A DNA stretch of 64,000 nt. It comes from Phocoenobacter atlanticus (GTDB lineage: Bacteria; Pseudomonadota; Gammaproteobacteria; Enterobacterales; Pasteurellaceae). This document shows positions 9,284 to 17,541 of this stretch, in pieces (positions within the stretch are counted from its first letter, which is position 1; each line of letters begins with the position of its first letter). A program made the translations under genes and the position numbers. The notes beneath the pieces were generated by a model. That model saw nothing but the letters and a program-made list of their open reading frames with translations. It was not told where the DNA came from and made no database searches. The stretch is taken from the NCBI RefSeq assembly GCF_030764225.1, contig NZ_JASAXH010000008.1. One strand, given 5' to 3'.

Positions 9284-10047
9284 ATCCTTGTTTGAGTATT
9301 AAAATAATTTTCTAAATCTTTATTAAGTAAACGAGATGCAATAGGCAACGGTTTTTTTGCCAAATAAGTTTGAGGATCGATATCTTCTCCCACCGTTAAT
9401 TCGTATTGAATACGACAAGGCGGTATTTTATACCAAGCTTGCCCTTTTTTAAAATTAAGAGGTGACATTTTTATCACGATAGGGGTAATTATTTTTGCAC
9501 TGCGTAATCCAAGAGATGTCGCACCACGATTAAATTTGATTACGCCGTCCCAATCGGTTCTTGTTCCTTCTGGAAAAAGCAATAAAGGTTGCTCTTTTAA
9601 TACTTCATTTGTTTTTATTAACAATTCTTCTGATTCGGTATTTGGCAGAAAGCCACAAGATAAAATAGGGCTAGTCATTGTTGGATTATGTAATAAATCT
9701 TTTTTAACAATACAGTTAAAGCGATGTTGCTGGCTAAAAATCAGCACCACATCAAGCAAAGAGGGATGGTTTGCAATCACTAATTGCCCTGCTTTTCCTA
9801 AACGCTCAAAGCCTGTGTATTTCACTTCCAATACACCAGACCAAGTTAAATATTTAACAAAAAATAGCCAAATATTACTCACTATTTTGCGTGCTTTTAA
9901 TTGCGTTGTGAGGGAATTATTTTTGTGATCTTTTACATAAGGATAGAGGATTACTTTAATTAAAATACCCGCTAAGCCAAATAATACAAAGCCAAACATT
10001 GTACCTAAAAAACGGCGTAACCAATCTAATTTTTGTGCCATCTCCAA
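9280..10047 (-). CDS. apeD: PlsC-type lysophospholipid/1-acylglycerol-3-phosphate acyltransferase
   Basis: A 255-residue membrane-bound acyltransferase with an N-terminal hydrophobic anchor (about residues 12-35), the catalytic HX4D motif in NHPSLLDVV and the substrate-binding FPEGTRT motif about 65 residues later. It is expected to transfer an acyl or polyene chain from ACP to a lipid acceptor. It overlaps the ketosynthase-like gene by 22 bases and leads into the ACP pair. Confidence 0.85.
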   Translation of the reverse strand: MEMAQKLDWLRRFLGTMFGFVLFGLAGILIKVILYPYVKDHKNNSLTTQLKARKIVSNIWLFFVKYLTWSGVLEVKYTGFERLGKAGQLVIANHPSLLDVVLIFSQQHRFNCIVKKDLLHNPTMTSPILSCGFLPNTESEELLIKTNEVLKEQPLLLFPEGTRTDWDGVIKFNRGATSLGLRSAKIITPIVIKMSPLNFKKGQAWYKIPPCRIQYELTVGEDIDPQTYLAKKPLPIASRLLNKDLENYFNTQTRI

Positions 10048-10766
10048 TATCCTCCACTACTACTCGGTGTTTGCCAAGAAGTTGAATTTAATTGCTTATT
10101 TTTCACAAAACTTAATGCGTTATCTAAATTATCATTTTCTGTCGATTGATTATGTAAAGACAGATGATATTGATCGCCTTTTTCTATCACTAACGCTAAT
10201 GCATAGCCAAAAGGCAAGCGTGAAATAGGTTGCACATTATATTGTTCATCTAGGGGGAATTCACACACAGCAACCAATACTTTTTCCGCCCCTTCATTTA
10301 GCATTAAGTAAGCTTCCATTATTGCGGTTTCTAAATTATCTTTTAAGGCACATAAAGCGGTCATTTCTTGGGTTACTTTTCGCAACTCAGACCATTGTCC
10401 AATTAATGCATTATGTACTGAAAGACTAAATGAAGTTGGGGAAATATCCCCCTCTTTTAATAACTCTTGCCAAAGTGCAAAACTACGATTAATTTCACTA
10501 TTTAAAGAAGCATATACCACAGGAATATTTGGATCTTCTGCAACTAAATCCCACGCAGCTTCAAAGAATAGACGTGTTGCAGGGCTTAAACGACGACGTT
10601 TTAATGGAGGTAAAAAGGCTAATTTAGGTTGAAAATCATCCCAGTTGTCACTGTGTTTAATCCAATGATATTCACCAAGTTGCCAATCTTCTGGTGACAA
10701 TATTTTATTGCTCACCATTCGCCAATTGCAAATATTAATAGAAAAATCACAAATCATTGTTTTCAT
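10026..10766 (-). CDS. apeC: Beta-ketoacyl synthase chain-length-factor-like protein
   Basis: A 246-residue protein resembling only the N-terminal half of a ketosynthase (Ketoacyl-synt_2 type). The region that should hold the catalytic Cys reads SLSVHNALIG and has no Cys, so it should act as a chain-length-factor-like partner of a true ketosynthase, as ApeC does with ApeO. It is the first gene of the operon on this strand; neither ATG (10766 or 10757) has a strong ribosome-binding site. The apeA/apeB genes that often precede it are not present: mioC lies upstream in the opposite direction. Confidence 0.82.
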   Translation of the reverse strand: MKTMICDFSINICNWRMVSNKILSPEDWQLGEYHWIKHSDNWDDFQPKLAFLPPLKRRRLSPATRLFFEAAWDLVAEDPNIPVVYASLNSEINRSFALWQELLKEGDISPTSFSLSVHNALIGQWSELRKVTQEMTALCALKDNLETAIMEAYLMLNEGAEKVLVAVCEFPLDEQYNVQPISRLPFGYALALVIEKGDQYHLSLHNQSTENDNLDNALSFVKNKQLNSTSWQTPSSSGGYWRWHKN

Positions 10767-10883
10767 TATATTATAATTACTAGTCTATGTATGAAATTGA
10801 TGTTATATTTTATACTAATTTTAGATGTGAGAATACCGTAATTTTTTCATTAAATATGTTTACCAAAATATAAGGATCCAACA

Positions 10884-11321
10884 ATGTCAATTTGTATTAT
10901 TACAGGAAGTACGTTAGGTGGAGCAGAATATGTTGCTGACCACATTGAACAAGTACTTATTACTAAAGGATTAAATGTTGAATTATTTAATAATGCAACA
11001 TTAGATGATATAAAGGATAAACAGTCTTTATTGGTTGTGACATCTACTCACGGTGCAGGAGATTTACCTGAAAATATTCAGCCATTATTTGAAGAATTAG
11101 CACAATCAACGTTAAATTTAACGGGAATGAAATTTGGTGTGATTGGTTTAGGAAGCTCTGATTATGATACTTTTTGCTATGCCGTCGATACTGTTGAACA
11201 AATTTTGCAACAAAAAGGGGCAAAACAACTTTGCAATTCGTTAAAAATTGATGTTGTAGAAAACTTTGATCACGATGAAACGGCAGAAGCGTGGTTGCCC
11301 AACTTTATTGATAAGCTATAA
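10884..11321 (+). CDS. mioC: Flavodoxin-like protein MioC
   Basis: A 145-residue flavodoxin-fold protein with the FMN phosphate-binding loop ITGSTLGGAE at residues 6-15 and the conserved STHGAGDLP and LGSSDYDTFC segments. MioC is a small FMN protein implicated in electron transfer (biotin synthase activation in E. coli). A GGATCC ribosome-binding region precedes the ATG. In E. coli mioC adjoins oriC; here it lies about 33 kb away from the putative origin. It is divergent from the APE operon. Confidence 0.9.
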   Translation: MSICIITGSTLGGAEYVADHIEQVLITKGLNVELFNNATLDDIKDKQSLLVVTSTHGAGDLPENIQPLFEELAQSTLNLTGMKFGVIGLGSSDYDTFCYAVDTVEQILQQKGAKQLCNSLKIDVVENFDHDETAEAWLPNFIDKL

Positions 11322-11357
11322 TTTATATACGGAACTTCCACTCTACTATTTTGTCTT

Positions 11358-11582
11358 CTAATAATGCGGTGGAGGAGTTTCTTCTGCTAATGAGGCTATA
11401 TTACTTGGTTGTGAATTTGTCAATTTTTCTGCAAGATGACGAACCTGTATTTGAAGTTTATCTAAGATAAACTGCTGTTGAATAATAGCTTGATTTAAAT
11501 CTTCTATTGCCAGTTCTTGAAAAGCAATTTTTGTTTCAAGTTCTGCAATATAAGTTAATAATTGATGAGGAGTTGTATTCAT
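11358..11582 (-). CDS. slyX: SlyX family protein
   Basis: A 74-residue protein made almost entirely of a predicted coiled coil (heptad pattern across residues 8-52, rich in Leu, Gln and Glu) followed by a short tail ending in PPPHY, the conserved SlyX C-terminus. Its function is poorly known. It is divergent from fkpA exactly as in enterobacteria, which supports the name. Confidence 0.88.
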   Translation of the reverse strand: MNTTPHQLLTYIAELETKIAFQELAIEDLNQAIIQQQFILDKLQIQVRHLAEKLTNSQPSNIASLAEETPPPHY

Positions 11583-11695
11583 TTTATAATGACTATTGTT
11601 TATTAAAAGGATATACTTTACTCTATCTTTTCTTGTGTTTAAACCCTTTGGCTACATTTATCTTACAAATAGTGCCAAAATTAAAGGAATATATA

Positions 11696-12436
11696 ATGTT
11701 AAAAACTAAACTTTCAGCCGTTGCTTTTTCAGTAACATTAATGGCAACAACTCTGGTTGCTTCACAATCTGTAATGGCAGAACAAAAAGTAGATACTAAA
11801 TTTATTAACGACTCTTCTTATGCCATTGGTACATTAATGGGTAAGAAAATCGAACAAATAGTAGAATCTCAAAAAGAAATGCTTGTATACAATCAAGATG
11901 AGATTTTAGCAGGTGTAAAAGACACCTTGAAAAAAACAAGTAAGTTAAAAGAAAAAGAGTTAGAAGCCCATTTAGATGCGTTAGATAAGTATCTTTCTGA
12001 AAAAGAAGCAAAAATTGTAGAAGCTCATAATAAAGAAGTTCTTGAAGCGGGTAAAAAATTCCGTGAAGATTATGCTAAAAAAGACGGTGTAAAAACGGCT
12101 AAATCAGGTTTAATGTATAAAATTGAAAAACAGGGTAAAGGAAAATCACCAAAAATAGAAGATACTGTTAAAGTTCATTATGAAGGAACGCTTACTGATG
12201 GTACTGTTTTTGATAGTTCATACAAACGTGGCGAAGCAATTGAGTTTCAATTAAGCCAACTTATTCCAGCTTGGAAAGAAGCGATCCCTATGCTTAAAAA
12301 AGGTGGAAAAATGGAACTTGTGGTACCTGCTGAATTAGGTTACGGCGCTAATCAAGTGGGTAATATTCCAGCAAATTCAACCTTGATTTTTAAAATTGAA
12401 TTGTTAGATTTCCAACCAACGAAAACAAAAAAATAA
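11696..12436 (+). CDS. fkpA: Periplasmic FKBP-type peptidyl-prolyl isomerase FkpA
   Basis: The ATG at 11696 gives a 246-residue precursor with a classic signal peptide (cleavage after VMA, about residue 31) and an AAAGGAA ribosome-binding site. The N-terminal half is the helical dimerisation/chaperone domain (about residues 35-135). The C-terminal half is the FKBP domain, with VHYEGTLTDGTVFDSSYKRG, the LIPAWKEAI segment and GYGANQVGNIPANSTLIF. It assists folding of exported and outer-membrane proteins. Start codons upstream of 11696 would remove the signal peptide from the N-terminus and are rejected. Confidence 0.93.
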   Translation: MLKTKLSAVAFSVTLMATTLVASQSVMAEQKVDTKFINDSSYAIGTLMGKKIEQIVESQKEMLVYNQDEILAGVKDTLKKTSKLKEKELEAHLDALDKYLSEKEAKIVEAHNKEVLEAGKKFREDYAKKDGVKTAKSGLMYKIEKQGKGKSPKIEDTVKVHYEGTLTDGTVFDSSYKRGEAIEFQLSQLIPAWKEAIPMLKKGGKMELVVPAELGYGANQVGNIPANSTLIFKIELLDFQPTKTKK

Positions 12437-12455
12437 GAAACATACTTGAGAATAC

Positions 12456-12479
12456 AAGTGGCTAAAATACTAGCCACTT
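12456..12479 (+). terminator. Hairpin terminator after fkpA
   Basis: A nine-base inverted repeat (AAGTGGCTA paired with TAGCCACTT, six-base loop) lies 20 bases after the fkpA stop and is followed by an AT-rich stretch. It probably ends fkpA transcription before yheO, whose ATG is only ten bases downstream, so it could also modulate read-through. Confidence 0.6.
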
Positions 12480-12488
12480 ATTTATATT

Positions 12489-13145
12489 ATGACGATAGAT
12501 TCACAACCATTTACCCTTGAAGATTATGCCATTATAGAATCTTATATTCCCGTTGTTGATGGGTTAGCCTCGTTACTTGGTGAATATTGTGAGATTGTTT
12601 TACATTCTCTTGAAAGCCTTGAACATTCCGCTATTTATATCGCAAATGGGCATAATACTGATCGTAAAATAGGCTCTCCTATTACAAATCGAGCATTGCA
12701 GTCGCTACATCAAATGAGTAATCAAGAAAATGCTCAACCTTACTTTACCAAAGCAAAAGGTAATGTATTGATGAAATCAAATACCATTGCTATTCGTAAT
12801 AGTAAGCAACGTATTATTGGTTTGCTCTGTATTAATTTAAATTTAGATGTTCCACTGTCACAATTTTTTAATAGCTTCATTTTGCCAACTGAAGAACCTG
12901 AAGTTGAAGAAACCTTTGCCAGCTCAGTTGAAGATTTAGTTGCACAGACTATTGAAAAAACCGTTGATGAAATTTCCGCAGATAATTCTGTTGCAAATAA
13001 CAATAAAAACCGTCAAATCGTGGTTTCTCTTTTTGAAAAGGGAATTTTTGATATTAAAGATGCGATCAATCAAGTGGCTGAACGCTTAAATATTTCACGC
13101 CACACCGTTTATCTTTATATTCGTCAGATTAAACAGGAACAGTAA
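12489..13145 (+). CDS. YheO-family transcriptional regulator (PAS-like domain plus HTH)
   Basis: A 218-residue protein with an N-terminal YheO PAS-like domain (about residues 10-120), an acidic linker and a C-terminal helix-turn-helix (residues about 180-215, with VAERLNISRHTVYLYIRQIK). It is the gene that precedes tusDCB in enterobacteria and Pasteurellaceae, and its stop overlaps the tusD start (TAATG). It likely regulates its own locus, but no target is known from the sequence. Confidence 0.85.
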   Translation: MTIDSQPFTLEDYAIIESYIPVVDGLASLLGEYCEIVLHSLESLEHSAIYIANGHNTDRKIGSPITNRALQSLHQMSNQENAQPYFTKAKGNVLMKSNTIAIRNSKQRIIGLLCINLNLDVPLSQFFNSFILPTEEPEVEETFASSVEDLVAQTIEKTVDEISADNSVANNNKNRQIVVSLFEKGIFDIKDAINQVAERLNISRHTVYLYIRQIKQEQ

Positions 13146-13525
13146 TGCGTTATGTCGTTGCAGTTAAATCACCCGTTTATGGTTCTCAAGGCAGTGCTTT
13201 AGCTTATCAATTTATCAAAACATTATTAGAAAATAATTACTCTATTTCTCAAGTTTTTTTCTTTCAAGAGGGTGTTAGTAATGCAAATAGATTGGTTAAC
13301 CCTGCCACAGACGAGATCAATTTGGTAGAAAAATGGCAATATTTAGCAACATCATACCGTTTATCACTCCATTTATGTATCGCTGCAGCACAACGTAGAG
13401 GAGTAGTAGATGAAACGACTACACCACTTCATACTCAAACTAACCTTGCTGAGGGCTTTGTTTTAGCGGGATTAGGGGAGTTTTCTCAAGCGGTATTAAC
13501 AGCGGATCGTTTGGTGACGTTTTAA
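13145..13525 (+). CDS. tusD: Sulfurtransferase TusD
   Basis: A 126-residue DsrE-like subunit of the TusBCD complex, which relays sulfur from TusA to TusE for 2-thiolation of tRNA wobble uridine by MnmA. The catalytic Cys is visible in LHLCIAAAQRRGV (about residue 78). It is the first gene of tusDCB, coupled to yheO by a one-base overlap and followed by tusC after one base. Confidence 0.93.
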   Translation: MRYVVAVKSPVYGSQGSALAYQFIKTLLENNYSISQVFFFQEGVSNANRLVNPATDEINLVEKWQYLATSYRLSLHLCIAAAQRRGVVDETTTPLHTQTNLAEGFVLAGLGEFSQAVLTADRLVTF

Positions 13526-13526
13526 A

Positions 13527-13898
13527 ATGAAAAAATATAAAATTGCTTTTCTTTTTACTCAGCCCCCTTTTGGTTCAAGCGTAAGCAGAGAAGGACTTGA
13601 TGCCCTGCTCGCCGCCAGTGCCTTTTGTGAAGAAGAGAAAATCTTAATTTGCTTTCTTAATGATGGGGTGTTTAATCTTATTGCAAATCAAAAGCCACAG
13701 TTAATTCTACAAAAAGATCATATTTCTACTTTCAAACTGATTGAATTATATGAACTTTCACACTGTTTTATTTGTGAAAACTCCCTTGAAGAGAGAGCTT
13801 TAAACAAAGTTGATTTCGTCATTTCCAATTATCAAATAGTTCCTCAGAAAACACTATTTACGCTTTTAAGACAAGCAGAAAAAATACTCACTTTTTAG
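13527..13898 (+). CDS. tusC: Sulfur relay protein TusC
   Basis: A 123-residue DsrF-like subunit of the heterohexameric TusBCD complex. The N-terminal KIAFLFTQPPFGSSVSREGL segment is characteristic of TusC. Its role in the complex is structural. It sits in the order tusD-tusC-tusB with minimal spacing. Confidence 0.92.
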   Translation: MKKYKIAFLFTQPPFGSSVSREGLDALLAASAFCEEEKILICFLNDGVFNLIANQKPQLILQKDHISTFKLIELYELSHCFICENSLEERALNKVDFVISNYQIVPQKTLFTLLRQAEKILTF

Positions 13899-13906
13899 GA
13901 TGAATT

Positions 13907-14179
13907 ATGCTCTATACTCTTTCTAAAGCACAATATGATACCAGTGAACTTGAAAATATACTTATCAATGTTACTGAACAAGATGCTGTTTTACTTTGGC
14001 AAGATGGCGTTCTACAAGCGGTACGATCATCACAACTTTTTGCAAAAATTACGCATTTATTTGTATTAGATCAAGATGTTGTTGCACGAGGATTAACTTT
14101 GTCATCTCATTTTAAACGAGTTAGTTTACAAGAAGTTATCGCTATTGCGGATAAATATTATCCACAAATAGCATTATAG
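13907..14179 (+). CDS. tusB: Sulfur relay protein TusB
   Basis: A 90-residue DsrH-like subunit that starts MLYTLSKAQYD and includes the DAVLLWQDGVLQAV motif typical of TusB. It completes the tusDCB operon and ends just before an uptake-sequence terminator shared with the convergent hldD gene. An uptake-like sequence (ACAAGCGGT at 14014) lies inside the gene. Confidence 0.92.
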   Translation: MLYTLSKAQYDTSELENILINVTEQDAVLLWQDGVLQAVRSSQLFAKITHLFVLDQDVVARGLTLSSHFKRVSLQEVIAIADKYYPQIAL

Positions 14180-14216
14180 CTATTTTAACTCATCAAAAAG
14201 CATTTAATAAAAGCAA

Positions 14217-14272
14217 CAAGCGGTAAGATATTTGAAAAAATTTGCAAAAAGTTTCAAGTATCTTACCGCTTG
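14217..14272. terminator. Bidirectional terminator built from paired uptake sequences
   Basis: Two inverted uptake-like sequences form a 14-base perfect stem (CAAGCGGTAAGATA with TATCTTACCGCTTG), with a TTTGCAAA in the loop. It lies between convergent tusB and hldD and probably terminates both. Inverted uptake-sequence pairs are a known terminator form in Pasteurellaceae. Confidence 0.8.
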
Positions 14273-14295
14273 GGTATTTCTATAAATAGTAAAAA

Positions 14296-15222
14296 TTATT
14301 TATTCAACCATTCCATATAAGCTTTAACCCCTTCAGCAACAGTTTTAAACGGTTTATCGTAACCTGCGTTGCGTAAAGCGGTAATATCCGCTTGGGTATA
14401 AGCTTGATAGCGAGATTTCAAATGTTCAGGGAATGGGATTGTTTCAATTTTGCCTTTTTGGTGGAAATTGATTACCGCATTTGCGACTTCTTGGAATGAC
14501 TCTGCATTGCCTGTTCCTAAGTTATAAATCCCTGAAATATTGTTTTGCCACGCCCAGATATTGACATCTGCCACATCTTCCACATACACAAAATCACGTA
14601 AAAAGGTTTCACTACCCGCGAATAATTTTGGATTTTCGCCTTTTTGAATTTGGGTATTTAAGTGGAATGCCACACTTGCCATTGAACCTTTATGTTGTTC
14701 ACGTGGACCGTAAACATTAAAATATTTGAAGCCACAAACAGGCGAAGTTGCTTCTGGTAATAATTTGCGAACATACTCATCAAATAAGAATTTTGAGTAG
14801 CCATACACATTTAATGGAGATTCAAATTCACGTTTTTCGATAAAATTATCAGTACGTCCACCGTAAGTGGCGGCACTTGAAGCATAGAAAAAAGGAATCT
14901 CACGATCTAAGCAATAATGCAATAACTCTTTTGAATATTCGTAGTTATTGTGCATCATATATTTGCCATCCCACTCGGTGGTTGCCGAGCAAGCTCCTTC
15001 GTGGAAAATCGCATCAATGTGATCAAATTCATCACCTGCTACAATAGAAGCAATAAAATCTTCACGATCGCAATAATCTGCAATATCTAAATCAACAAGG
15101 TTGATAAATTTTTCGCCTTTTTTAAGGTTATCTACTACTAAAATATCTTTACGACCGATTTTGTTTAGTGCTTTAATGATATTGCTACCAATAAATCCCG
15201 CACCACCAGTTACTATAATCAT
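14296..15222 (-). CDS. hldD: ADP-L-glycero-D-manno-heptose-6-epimerase
   Basis: A 308-residue short-chain dehydrogenase-type epimerase with the NADP-binding loop TGGAGFIGSN at residues 5-14 and YGYSKFLFDEYV containing the catalytic Tyr-x3-Lys (near residue 140). It makes the L,D-heptose precursor of the lipooligosaccharide inner core. It follows def by ten bases on the same strand, so the two are probably co-transcribed. Confidence 0.95.
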   Translation of the reverse strand: MIIVTGGAGFIGSNIIKALNKIGRKDILVVDNLKKGEKFINLVDLDIADYCDREDFIASIVAGDEFDHIDAIFHEGACSATTEWDGKYMMHNNYEYSKELLHYCLDREIPFFYASSAATYGGRTDNFIEKREFESPLNVYGYSKFLFDEYVRKLLPEATSPVCGFKYFNVYGPREQHKGSMASVAFHLNTQIQKGENPKLFAGSETFLRDFVYVEDVADVNIWAWQNNISGIYNLGTGNAESFQEVANAVINFHQKGKIETIPFPEHLKSRYQAYTQADITALRNAGYDKPFKTVAEGVKAYMEWLNK

Positions 15223-15232
15223 TGTTTATTCC

Positions 15233-15745
15233 TTATTTACTACGAGCAAGTTGTTTTTTGATTTTTTCCATTTTTTCTTTAATACGTTTGCGTTTTAAAG
15301 GGGAAAGATAATCGACAAATAAAACACCATTCAAATGGTCAATTTCGTGTTGAATACAGATGGCAAGTAAATCATCGGCTTCTAAAATAAATTCTTCACC
15401 ATTACGATTTAAGGCTTTTACTGTGACTTTTTCTTTACGAGGAACAAAACCTCTAAAACCGGGAATAGAAAGGCACCCCTCTTCAATACCCGTTTCACCA
15501 CTACTTTCAATAATTTCAGGGTTTACTAATACGATTTGGTTGGTTTTATCCCCTTCAATATCCATTGTGATCACACGTTTTAATACATTGACTTGAGGGG
15601 CTGCTAAACCGATACCTTCATCTTCATACATTGTATCAAACATATCATCGATAAATTGTTGTAATTCATCATTAAATTCTGTTACAGGTTCGCATACTTT
15701 TGTCAGGGTTTCATCGGGGTAAAGTACGACATCTAATTTTGCCAT
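15233..15745 (-). CDS. def: Peptide deformylase
   Basis: A 170-residue metalloenzyme with all three deformylase motifs: GIGLAAPQV (about residue 44), EGCLSIPG (Cys metal ligand, about residue 90) and QHEIDHLNG (HEXXH, about residue 132). It removes the formyl group from nascent proteins. It is divergent from dprA, and the dprA competence-type CRP site overlaps its translation start region. Confidence 0.96.
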   Translation of the reverse strand: MAKLDVVLYPDETLTKVCEPVTEFNDELQQFIDDMFDTMYEDEGIGLAAPQVNVLKRVITMDIEGDKTNQIVLVNPEIIESSGETGIEEGCLSIPGFRGFVPRKEKVTVKALNRNGEEFILEADDLLAICIQHEIDHLNGVLFVDYLSPLKRKRIKEKMEKIKKQLARSK

Positions 15746-15767
15746 TTTTGGGATCTCTATCGAAAAA
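15746..15767 (+). promoter_or_regulatory. CRP-S (Sxy-dependent competence) site upstream of dprA
   Basis: The 22 bases here read TTTTG-GGATCT-CTATCGAAAAA, matching about 18 of 22 positions of the competence CRP-S consensus (TTTTGCGATC, then ATCGCAAAA). It lies 73 bases before the dprA ATG and immediately upstream of the def start codon on the other strand. It is expected to place dprA under CRP and Sxy control. Confidence 0.65.
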
Positions 15768-15839
15768 TTAATATAAAAAGTTCTTCATTCTAACGTTTTT
15801 TGATTATAAATAAAAGCCATTACAACAAAGGATGAAAGA

Positions 15840-16964
15840 ATGAATAAAATAGAACAATTATTAAAATTAATCCAAATTCCACAACTTGGCGCTCAACGTA
15901 TTGGGCGATTATTAAATGAAGTCAATTTCAATGAATTTTGTGATTATGATAAGACACAATTGCGTCAAATAGGTTGGAATGAAAAACAAATTCAGCGTTG
16001 GTTTCATCCTGATAGAAAAAAGATAGAGGAAGTTTTAGCGTGGCAAGAAGATGACAATAATCATCTGCTAACATTATTTGATGAAGATTATCCTTTTCTG
16101 CTTAGACAAATTAGTACAGCTCCACCATTACTTTTTGTAAAAGGCGATCAAGCGGTGCTTTCCTCACCACAAATTGCCATTGTGGGCAGCCGTGATTATT
16201 CCCATTATGGCGAATATTGGGCAAAATATTTTTCATCGGAATTAGTGAAAAATAATATCGTGGTCACCAGTGGTTTGGCGATTGGTATTGACGGTTTTTG
16301 TCATCAGCAAGTCGTGAAAGAAAAAGGTAAAACCATTGCAGTATTAGGCAGTGGTTTAAATAAAACCTACCCAGCTCGCCATAAAAAACTGTCTGAACAG
16401 ATTTTAGAACAGGGCGGAGTATTAGTTTCTGAGTTTTTTCCTAATCAGCCACCGCTAGCTGAAAATTTTCCACGTCGTAATCGAATTATTAGTGGTTTAT
16501 CATTAGGTACATTAGTGGTTGAAGCCACTATTAAAAGCGGATCATTAATTACCGCACGCTATGCCTTAGAACAAGGGCGAGAAGTGTTTGCTGTTCCAAA
16601 TTCCGTACAAGATCCTTATGCACAAGGTTGCCATCAGTTGATCAAAGAAGGAGCATTATTGGTGGATTGTGTCGAAGATATATTAAATGCAATCGAACGA
16701 CAATTTCAGCCGACCACAAAACCTGTAATTCAAAACACACTATTTGAAAATTCAAAAGTAGAAAATCTTGCAAAAAATGATCCAAATCTTACCGCTTGCC
16801 AACAACAAATTTTATCAAAACTAAGTCTTGAGCCGATTAGTGCCGATGATTTAGCGGAAGCGTGTGAAATGAGTATTGAAACTTTGTTGATTGAGCTTTT
16901 AACTTTGGAATTAGAGGGTATTGTTAAGCAGGTTTCAGGGGGATATGTGAGAGATAAGCGGTAG
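15840..16964 (+). CDS. dprA: DNA processing protein DprA (Smf)
   Basis: A 374-residue protein required in natural transformation to load RecA on incoming single-stranded DNA. The central Rossmann-type domain includes IAVLGSGLNKTYPARH, FPRRNRIISGLS and SGSLITARYALEQGREVFAVP. An N-terminal helix-hairpin-like region and a C-terminal winged-helix-like domain (about residues 310-372) complete the family layout. It is preceded by a probable CRP-S site. An uptake-like sequence overlaps the gene end (16958). Confidence 0.95.
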   Translation: MNKIEQLLKLIQIPQLGAQRIGRLLNEVNFNEFCDYDKTQLRQIGWNEKQIQRWFHPDRKKIEEVLAWQEDDNNHLLTLFDEDYPFLLRQISTAPPLLFVKGDQAVLSSPQIAIVGSRDYSHYGEYWAKYFSSELVKNNIVVTSGLAIGIDGFCHQQVVKEKGKTIAVLGSGLNKTYPARHKKLSEQILEQGGVLVSEFFPNQPPLAENFPRRNRIISGLSLGTLVVEATIKSGSLITARYALEQGREVFAVPNSVQDPYAQGCHQLIKEGALLVDCVEDILNAIERQFQPTTKPVIQNTLFENSKVENLAKNDPNLTACQQQILSKLSLEPISADDLAEACEMSIETLLIELLTLELEGIVKQVSGGYVRDKR

Positions 16965-17131
16965 GATTTTGATAAAAATTTGCAATATTTCAAATACTAA
17001 GTATCGATTAAAGTGTAATTTTAATATTAAATTGAAAACTAAATCTTATTAACATAGTATATTTTATGAAAAATTTAAGGTTTGAAGATTTTAAGAGTTA
17101 GAACCTAAATGACTGATTAAGGAGATACAAG

Positions 17132-17424
17132 ATGGGAAAACTAAATAAAGATGAACAAGAATTAGTAGATTCAATGGTTAATCCTATTTCAAATGGAAAA
17201 GCAAAAGCCCTTAATGAGCAAGGTGAAATTTTTATCAATAATATTATCGCAGATGATATTGTTAAAGAAATTCAAGCGGAAAAAATGGAAAACAAACAGT
17301 ACAAATTTCATTAAGCTTGAAAAAGTCATCACTTAATAAGATCAAAAAATATGCAAAAGAAATGAATGTGCCTTATCAAACTTTTTTGCGTACTTATATT
17401 GATAAAATAGCCCTTTCTCTTTAG
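17132..17424 (+). pseudogene. Frameshifted ribbon-helix-helix (CopG-like) antitoxin gene
   Basis: The first part (17132-17314, good AAGGAGAT ribosome-binding site) encodes an acidic N-terminal half with no fold of its own. After a -1 shift near the run of six A at 17280-17285 the frame continues to a stop at 17424 and encodes a typical RHH C-terminus: QISLSLKKSSLNKIKKYAKE, then MNVPYQTFLRTYIDK. This split resembles CopG-family antitoxins of the COG5304 type, which end in PYQTLI..., so a single intact gene seems to have been broken by a one-base indel. No toxin gene is recognisable beside it. A sequencing error in the A run would also explain the shift. Confidence 0.65.
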
Positions 17425-17541
17425 TTAAAAATTTATGGTTGCCCTGAGGTAAGTGGCGGGACTTTGATAAGAATCTTAGATTTACTGAATTTTGTAACGG
17501 TATGATATGATTAATTCTTAAAATAGCAATGGAGTAGTATC

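Noticed and set aside
17278..17290. Programmed -1 frameshift joining the two halves of the antitoxin
   Set aside because: The bases do not form a classical X XXY YYZ heptamer in the zero frame and no stimulatory structure was seen; a one-base indel in the A run is simpler.
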